Positions 8,050 through 13,877 of a stretch of DNA of 13,877 bases are shown here, one piece after another. Each line of letters starts with the position of its first letter. The first letter of the stretch is position 1. This DNA comes from Basidiobolus heterosporus B8920 (Eukaryota > Basidiobolomycota > Basidiobolomycetes > Basidiobolales > Basidiobolaceae), in contig JNET01031651.1 in assembly GCA_000697455.1 (NCBI GenBank), positions 1 through 13,877 of the forward strand. Reading direction: 5' to 3'. The notes under the pieces are model-generated. The model had not been told where the DNA came from and ran no database searches. It worked only from the letters and a program-made list of their open reading frames with translations. The position numbers were made by a program, and so were the translations under genes.

Positions 8050-9570
8050 CAACACCCACAAGAAAGAAAGAACAGTCAAATGGTGAGGGTAAAGGAAAGG
8101 TACCATTGAAGAAAGGTGATGAGACCTCCAGGGTGCAGTTCCCAATCCACAATACAGACCTTACAATAGTACATATACCCAAGGAAGAGACACCTAAAAG
8201 ATCTGATAAGGGGAAAGATAGAGAAATGCATTTGCCAATAGCTTGCCAAGATGAAGCAGTTCTATCAATGGATTAGCATCTAGAAGAAATATTTTCACAG
8301 CAATTAGACAGAAATACATTCCATGTAGATGCCACTACCTCTACAAGTAATCCGCGTTTATTACTTGCTGAGAAGAATAGTCAGGCAATGCAAGCAGCTA
8401 TAGGGAGTATCAATGATGCAATGAAGCATATAGATTCCAACAACAGGCAGTATAATAGCTGGCTCAACACAATTGATGTCCGGTTCAATGAGTATGACCA
8501 CTGCATACAAGAACTTGAGGATAGAATGGCACCATTTGTTGGATCTTTGACCGGTTATCAACCATTACCACATCTACCAACCAAAGTTTATCAACAAAAT
8601 CTTGCTACGCAAAATAAGAACCCACTGAATAAGCCTCTACAGCAGCCTGAAATTGCTTGGGCACATGAAAGCCAAAGCCTTGTTGGGAAACCAATAAGTC
8701 AAAAGACCTTGAAGAGCCGGAAGCATGTTGATTGCACAGAGACTGAGTGGATAAATATCCAAGAGACATTGCAAAATATTGCAAGAAATTACATTGATTT
8801 TCAGCAGAGTTGGAGAGAACAGAGACCTGGCATTGCTCAGATGGTAATTGATTGGTTTCATGTTGCTTATCTTGGTTTTCAGCAGGCCAATGGAAACTGG
8901 GCAACCATAGGTCTTTTCATGAAGTATATGAAAAATGCAGGGGGTATCAATGGGCAAAGATGAAGGCAGAAGGAAAGCCACAGCTTCCCACTGGCAAAGA
9001 AATGACTCAATATGTGGAGAATCCTAGGGACCAAGCTTTAAGCAGTATCTTCAGAACTCCCACAGAGGATCCACTAGAAGGTGGCAAATTAAGAACATCC
9101 AGAACCCTTAATATACCTAATATCCCAACTTCTACCTCATCAAACCAAGTGTATACAAAACTCCTCTGTCCTCACTTCAGATAAACCTAACGCCATTCAC
9201 CTCACAACATACAAGGAGCCAGGGAAAAGCCCAAGCAAAATCTACTAGGCAGGTGGCTTCACTAGGGAGCTCCTCTTCACAAAGCCAAACTATGGAAAGC
9301 ATTTGGATACAGACAACAAACGCACAAGTAAAAGAAGCAGCTTCCAGACTCAGATTCTTATGTCCAGTTCAGTTTTCCAAGAGCAATAAGTACTTGGATG
9401 CAATCACCACATATTTCCAGGAAAAGTCCAAAATGAAAGTTACAGAGGTATGTGCTGCTTTTCTCCGGAAGATGACTGGACTAATGATGGAGGAAGCACA
9501 GGACATAGAGTTTATCAAGAAGATAAATGAAAAGTGGCATAGTGCTGTTGGATATCCACCAACTCAATAG
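8050..9570 (+). pseudogene. Unrecognised coding region, interrupted
   Basis: Codon-like sequence runs over about 1.5 kb on the plus strand, but not in a single frame. An early Lys/Glu-rich polar part includes KGKVPLKKGDET. A predicted helical part at 8280-8940 contains SNNRQYNSWLNTIDVRF, ELEDRM and an EWINIQETLQNIARNYIDFQ stretch. The C-terminal helical domain (9253-9570) contains EAASRLRFLCP, SKSNKYLDAIT and an EFIKKINEKWHSAVGYPP end. Heptad-like spacing and high Gln/Asn content suggest coiled-coil or assembly regions. No reverse transcriptase, DDE or zinc motif was found. I do not recognise the family. Candidates are a gag-like protein of an LTR element or a TnpA-like accessory protein of a DNA transposon; neither is shown. 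It lies between a CACTA element and a 300-bp repeat, so a mobile origin is more likely than a host gene. Confidence 0.5.
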
Positions 9571-9659
9571 AAGAAAGATATAACCACTTGTTTATTGATA
9601 GAATGGTGGATACTTTTTGAGATAGTTGCACAGTGCAACATAAGTGACAACACACTTTT

Positions 9660-9959
9660 TGCTCAGGGGAAAGTGAACATAAATGAGCAACTAAAAATTG
9701 ATGAGAAAAAAAATAAAGTTGCTTGATACATGTAGAAAAATCTTTAGTTTATGGCGGTGGATTGCCACAGCGGTAACTGACCAATCATTTAACGGAATTA
9801 AGCAAGTTTCTCCAAAGTAGTCATCTGCAGCTGGATTTTTTCCTAGTGAGAAATTTGTAGGTTACTGATTTTATGATGGTATATTTGTGGTGATCACAAA
9901 TCCAAAAAAAAAGCAGCCAATTTTCTGTTAGTATCCTGACCCCAATTTCGCATAGGGTG
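9660..9959 (+). repeat. 300-bp repeat, older copy
   Basis: It matches the reverse complement of 13580-13877 across its full length, with only small length differences. Shared landmarks are GGGGAAAGTGAACAT, AAGTTGCTTGATACATGTAG, TTTAGTTTATGGCGGTGGAT, AACTGACCAATCATTTAACGG, GTCATCTGCAGCTGG and CTAGTGAGAAATTTGTAGG. Its inner end is defined by ...CATAGGGT at 9959, where similarity stops. The outer end is unknown because the other copy runs off the window. No open reading frame of note is present. This copy has 4 CpG; the partner has 12. It could be one end of a longer element or a MITE-like nonautonomous element. Confidence 0.9.
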
Positions 9960-10295
9960 TAATGGAGTTAAACTGTCATACTACAAGCCACAATCCTCAA
10001 CTAATGATAGCGTCATTGCAGAAGTGCTGGTTTCAATGTCCTTTGATATTGTTATTGTGCTAAAGCTTCCAGTAAGATAGCAACTGTAACTATGCCATTG
10101 AGGTAATGCAATGAATGCCACTATGGACGATAATGTCCATAATAATAAGTACATCTTTGCTTTCATGAGCACAATTAGGAAAGAACTAGGTAATACTTAT
10201 GATGAATATTTCAAGGTATGTTCTTGAATTAAAACTTGGAGCTTTGGCAGAGTTTGCAGCCATGTCTTGGAGTATGGGAAAAAACCTTGATGAAT
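9960..10295. other. No gene seen
   Basis: About 340 bases without a recognisable gene. A short plus-strand segment near 10110-10200 (MNATMDDNV, then STIRKELGNTYDEYF) looks faintly protein-coding, but it is too short to assign. Confidence 0.35.
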
Positions 10296-10373
10296 AAACC
10301 AAGGCCTGAGAAGAGACCAGGCAGGACAAGGCAGTAATGACCTTGGTGTAGACTAACAGGGCAAGGACAAGAA
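10296..10373 (-). repeat. Second copy of the C/T-rich LTR-tail repeat
   Basis: The reverse complement matches 259-337 at high identity, including CTTGTCCTTGCC, TTAGTCTACACC and GCCTTGTCCTGCCTGGTC. Similarity fades on both sides, so only the tail of the repeat is preserved or recognisable. Opposite orientation relative to the left copy implies independent insertion. Confidence 0.8.
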
Positions 10374-11029
10374 TAAAACTAGTCAGCCTACTCAATTAAG
10401 ATCATGAATCAGCTCTTATACTGGCAGTTAGATGGATTTCCAGCTGAATCATATAATGGATAATGCTGAGTTGTGCATTGGCTAATGAACTTTAGACCAA
10501 TGTAGGTACTTCGATGCCTACTTAGGATGAGATATGGGTCACAGAAAGTTTCCAGCTGGACTTAAGCTGCTACACACCCACAGAGTGTTTGTTGATAGAT
10601 TGAATATGTAAATGCAAAGAGATTATTATTGAAGTGATTATTTAGTTGGGTGAAAGTGTTGAAACTAGGACATACATGGCATTTTGGATTGAATACAGGG
10701 TTATTAAGTGTTGAATTCATGAAAAATCTTAAACAAATCTAAATGAGCTGAAACTCTCTCAAGTTGCTCCAACAGCTCTCTGAAGTAGTACATTATAGTT
10801 TTGATATTCAATTCCAACAAAATATATAAATACCTTTCCTGATTACAAAAAGGCATCAAATGAAATTACAACAACTTTTAGATATCTAAATCTACTTGCA
10901 ATATCCCCATTTTCACTTTTAATAGCATTTACAAGAAATGTATATATGACTAAATTATATGCACATATATCTTGTTGAAGCTAGCCCATGATTGAATCTG
11001 CTGCATCTTGGAAAGCTACTGACAAGTTT
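10374..11029. other. No gene seen; possibly very degraded transposon sequence
   Basis: About 650 A/T-rich bases without a recognisable motif, RNA gene or clear repeat. Its position upstream of a CACTA C-terminal fragment makes it a candidate for the rest of that element, but I could not align it to the transposase at 5650-7798. Confidence 0.35.
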
Positions 11030-11411
11030 ATTCTTTTACCTTCCTCCTTGTCTGTTTGCTTAGGTTACTTTTCCTGTTGTTCATGTACTATTGGAAGGTA
11101 TGTTGTTTTGATAATTAGGTGCCTAACTACCCATAATATGAAGAAAGACAAGAGTCCTCAATAAAAGCAACTGTGACCTGCCAAAGACAATGTACAGTGT
11201 TCTGTAGAGAAGCTAAATGTCCAGACCTAAATTAAGAGAGTTCCTATCTTTTGACTTCTGGGCAGCTGATAATGTCTTTAAAGAACCTCACTAATAGTGA
11301 CAGCTTTCCTCAACAAAGCTCCCAATTGCTGGTGTTTTTTATTTCAGCAATAATACCAAAGTGACAATATCAAGGCCTCAGTAAGCAGACTGTTATTGTT
11401 GTTGTGTAGCC
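11030..11411 (+). pseudogene. CACTA Tnp2 transposase C-terminal fragment (first part of an interrupted copy)
   Basis: From about 11080 it aligns with the reverse complement of 5650-5960. Shared words are ATGAAGAAAGACAAG, TGTAGAGAAGCTAAATGTCCAG, TAAAGAAC, CCTCAA.AAAGCTC.AATTG and AGACTGTT. Around 11030-11100 the translation LSVC...PVVHVLL followed by IIRC fits the Tnp2 C-terminal signature 'L.VC..PIH.LLHI.D.I'. It is interrupted at 11411, and the next part of the same alignment resumes at 12773. It is badly decayed and noncoding. Confidence 0.7.
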
Positions 11412-12290
11412 AAATGTTTTTGATAGTAAAGAGATCCATATAAAGAGCAAGTGCATTACCACAACTTGTTGTCAGCAGTAGTTGAATTTTGTACTGGCAG
11501 AATATTAATACTGATAGTAAGTATACAAACCTTTCCAGAAAAGTGGAATCAATAAAATATTAGCTTTCAGTCAATGTGCCAACGTTACAAATTTCTTCAG
11601 CCAGAAGTCTGGTTAATGACACAGAGCACTACAGTGTTCTAGAGATAATTTGAGTTTCTATTGACTATCACAGATAATAAAAACGGTTTAGGGACCTTTG
11701 AGATGACTAAGAGCAAGTGCTTATAGCCAAAACAATTGTAATCTGATCCTGAACAATGTACTGTAATACATGAAGAAGCTTGTTTTTCAGGCCCAAGTCA
11801 AGAGGGTACCTGCCTTTTGACTTCAGAACAAAGATAAAGTTTTGTAAAGAGACTCTAAAAGAGTGAATGAGTCTTATTCTTTAGCTTTAAGTTGCAGGTC
11901 TTCCTTGTTTCAAAAACTATCCAGAAGCTACAACTTTAAACCTCAATCACTCAACCAGTTCAAACACTAGAGTTCTATCTAAAGACAGCTGTAGATAGAA
12001 GAAGGTAAAGAAGGTGGAGGAAAGTTCTTTGGAAGGAAGGTGTCTGCTGACCAGGGGAGTATCCTTGAGTAAAGTAGTCTTTCTTTGTTTCTTAAGACTA
12101 AAGATGTGAATATATGTCTCTTTAGGCTTGTAAAGAAATCTGCTGACCTGTCTTTGACTTAAAGGAAGGAAGGGTTTGTAGAAACAAGAGGTCTTTACTG
12201 TAAAGGAAAAGCTTATTCTTTTAGATTTGTGGATGGAGAGGAAAGATATTCTTTAATCAATCAATCTTTTACCCTAATTATTTGGTATGT
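11412..12290 (+). pseudogene. Second CACTA Tnp2 fragment, lying inside the first
   Basis: It aligns in order with the reverse complement of about 6290-5370. At 11465-11500 the translation NLLSAVVEFCTG matches the family's 'N+.P.LV.L+TG' block (NIPILMTKLYSG in the copy at 6038-6517). Then come YKPFQKSGINKIL (versus FKIPEKFPVIGKIL), an ITDN-like block and SGPSQEGTCLLTSEQ. Downstream come the shared noncoding words CAGGTCTTCCTTGTTT, CTTTACTGTAAAGG and GTGGATGGAGAG. It starts mid-transposase, so it is a fragment rather than a whole insertion. It is heavily decayed. Whether it nested into the flanking copy or arose by partial tandem duplication is not resolved. Confidence 0.65.
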
Positions 12291-12772
12291 ACTTGTACAA
12301 TCTAGAACTTCAGGTGGATTCAGAGCCTTATAGATCATGAGATAATCATTGGCATAATTGGCAGCTTGGCCACATTAAATGTCTTTCATTAGCTTAGTGC
12401 TGCTCTAGACTTGAAGTGATTCTATTGGGTGAATGAAAAGTTATGTGTGTTTTAGTGCAATCAATTTCTTGGTGGTCAGTGATTGATGATAGCAGTTCAT
12501 CAGATGAGATCTAATTTCTGCACCACATATCTTGCCCAATAATGGTCCAACTTTGATGAGACAATCTTCATTGGATAGCCACAAAGCTGGATTATTATAT
12601 ACTAAAAGATGATACTCTGTTATACATTTCTGAATGTGTGCACTCAGTTTAAATTTGTAAGTAGTTGTCTTGATCATATGTGTTATATAGATTTAGGTTA
12701 GTAGTAATATAGTAAAATATAGAAACTGCAAGTAGGAACTGTGAGTGCTTTGAGAATCAGTTCCCAGCACTA
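12291..12772. other. No gene seen; tail of the inserted block
   Basis: This stretch lies between the inner CACTA fragment and the resumption of the outer one. Weak similarity to the reverse complement of 5240-5350 (around 12475-12580) suggests further 3' sequence of the same family, too degraded to be sure. No open frame resembles a known protein. Confidence 0.4.
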
Positions 12773-12951
12773 CACTGTACTGAAGCTTTCGCCAAGCTTC
12801 CCCAAAGAAAGGAGTAGTCTGAGGGAAGAGTGTAGTTCTTTTTGAGATACAGGTATCTTTTATGAACTATGAATCTCTGAGATCAAAGATGGTTATACTT
12901 CTAATGGTCAATGCAGAAAGAGTTGTTCGACACTATGTGACTTTACTGTAT
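12773..12951 (+). repeat. CACTA family 3' fragment (second part of the interrupted copy)
   Basis: It aligns with the reverse complement of about 5470-5655 with few gaps, from CTGTACTGAAG through AAAGAA, GAAGAGT, CTTTTTGAGATA, AGGTATCTTTTA and TTTACTG. It picks up within a few bases of where the fragment ending at 11411 stops, so the two pieces are collinear halves of one copy. Differences from the minus-strand copy are mostly C/T and G/A changes. Confidence 0.75.
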
Positions 12952-13024
12952 CCAGTAAGCTCTATAGCGGAAGATTAGTCAGAAATTAGCTAAAAGAAGT
13001 TAATGAAATGTGCACTCTTCTAAC

Positions 13025-13560
13025 CTCATCATCTGGTGCCCATGATAGCAAAGCAATAATCAGTATTTTTAACAATAGAAAAATGAAAGATTAAATCATA
13101 TATCAGTAACTATGTCTTTTGTGTATTTCTACAGATATTACCCAAGATCCTGACTCATTACTGGCTCTCAGAAACCTGGTTCAGAAGTAAATCACTGGTT
13201 TCCAAAGAAACATATGACCAATGGTCAAAAACCGATCATACTGTAGTAATAGTTCTTTATGAAAAGTGGATCATGAGGGTACCAGCAAGTTACCAGCAGA
13301 ATACAACCTTGGAGGTTTAAATACCACCAGAATACCAGCAGAAAATTAAAATGTTAGATTTTGGATGCAGCACAACAAGTTATTAGAGGAATACCAGCTA
13401 AAAACCAGCCAAAAAAAGGAGAAATAACTACAGTTTTACCTTTTAACAAAGTTTTGTTGCAGTAACTGCCTAAAGTGGGCACAAGCCAGAGTGTAGCAAC
13501 TACCACATGGCTTTTACTTCACCAACTGGTGTGTATTCCTCATACTTAGCCTATATAGAG
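13025..13560 (+). pseudogene. CACTA Tnp2 transposase N-terminal fragment, interrupted by an insert
   Basis: 13025-13255 aligns with the reverse complement of about 7130-7355, and 13448-13560 with about 7020-7130. The alignment covers the end of exon 1, the intron (here 13063 to about 13134) and exon 2. Translation after the intron gives ILPKILTHYWLSETWFRSKSLVSK (in part), close to IIPKIIADCWLPNTWFRWKSLVSH in the minus-strand copy. After the insert come a degenerate zinc cluster and SPTGVYSS-like residues. The fragment ends where the 300-bp repeat begins. It is a different copy from the C-terminal fragments upstream, since it lies after them in the same orientation. Confidence 0.8.
13256..13447. 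mobile_element. Small insert with iterated ACCAGC words
   Basis: The transposase alignment breaks at AGTT (13252-13255) and resumes at AGTT or TTGTTGC near 13447, leaving about 190 extra bases with possible 4-bp flanking copies. The insert holds five ACCAGC words (near 13278, 13290, 13330, 13391 and 13403) plus ATACCACC. The stretch AGAATACCAGCAGAAAAT recurs in the 300-bp repeat near 13600, so the two are related. It is probably a degraded nonautonomous element of the same family. Confidence 0.6.
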
Positions 13561-13579
13561 CCCATCATGTATGTCCTTA

Positions 13580-13877
13580 CCCTATGAGAAATTGCGGTCA
13601 GAATACCAGCAGAAAATCGGCTGATTTTTTTCTGGATCCGTGATCACCGCCAAAATACCGTCATAAAATTGGCAGCCTACAAATTTCTCACTAGGAAAAA
13701 TCCAGCTGCAGATGACTACTTCGGAGGAACTTACTGAATTCCGTTAAATGATTGGTCAGTTACCGTCGTGGCGATCCACCGCCATAAACTAAAAATTTTT
13801 CTACATGTATCAAGCAACTTTATTTTTTTTTCTCATCAATTTTTAGTCGCTCTTCTATGTTCACTTTCCCCAGAGCA
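13580..13877 (-). repeat. 300-bp repeat, younger copy (runs off the window)
   Basis: It is the inverted partner of 9660-9959. The inner end starts ACCCTATGAGAAATTG at 13580; the other end is cut by the window. It has 12 CpG in about 300 bases, far above the rest of the window, and short words of the form GACGGTA, GGCGGTG and GCTGGTA recur in it. It contains no coding frame. It inserted into or next to a CACTA transposase fragment ending near 13560. The preserved CpG indicates a much younger insertion than its partner. Confidence 0.9.

Noticed and set aside
8605-8981. Minus-strand open frames of about 100 codons
   Set aside because: They are shadows of the better plus-strand coding pattern at 8280-8963.
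10122-10141. TATGGAC-GATAAT-GTCCATA hairpin
   Set aside because: It is a 7-bp stem with no T-run, gene or repeat context; such stems are expected by chance in a window this long.
12441-12677. Minus-strand 78-codon open frame
   Set aside because: No recognisable motif, and it lies in an A/T-rich block that is probably degraded transposon tail.
12929-12939. CACTATGTGAC as a possible CACTA terminus of the right-hand fragment
   Set aside because: It lies inside sequence that aligns to the internal 3' region of the minus-strand copy, where the aligned bases are not CACTA.

Overview
The window reads as a transposon graveyard in a eukaryotic, most likely fungal (basidiomycete, Agaricomycete-like) genome. 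The organism is inferred from element types: a CACTA transposon whose Tnp2-type transposase has the residue patterns I associate with mushroom-forming fungi, plus Ty1/copia and probable Ty3/gypsy relics with compact LTRs. No intact host gene, rRNA or CRISPR array is visible. Base composition is about 60% A+T by eye and CpG is extremely rare (2 CpG in the first 1,000 bases, where about 40 would be expected). That points to long-term cytosine methylation and deamination of the repeats.

Layout. 1-342: LTR-like repeat abutting a Ty1/copia fossil. 343-2038: copia integrase tail, reverse transcriptase and RNase H tail, followed by its 3' LTR (2039 to about 2510). About 2789-3490: a second LTR, followed by a gag-protease fossil (about 3500-4440). 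4617-4688 (minus): a 72-nt tRNA-like cloverleaf. 4938-7858 (minus): a nearly full-length but decayed CACTA element with CACTA ends and a Tnp2 transposase split by a probable intron. About 8050-9570 (plus): an unrecognised, broken coding region. 9660-9959 and 13580-13877: the same 300-bp repeat in opposite orientations. About 11030-13560 (plus): at least three further, older CACTA fragments, partly nested, one of them interrupted by an insert related to the 300-bp repeat.

How the parts relate. Nothing here works as a pathway; the logic is successive insertion. The repeats allow relative dating. The copia relic has almost no CpG left. The CACTA element at 4938-7858 is intermediate, with long open frames and few frameshifts. 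The 300-bp repeat copy at the right edge still holds 12 CpG and looks youngest. I found no convincing new biological system. The most unusual items are the unrecognised coding region at 8050-9570, the unequal CpG decay between the two inverted repeat copies, and the intron shared by two CACTA copies.
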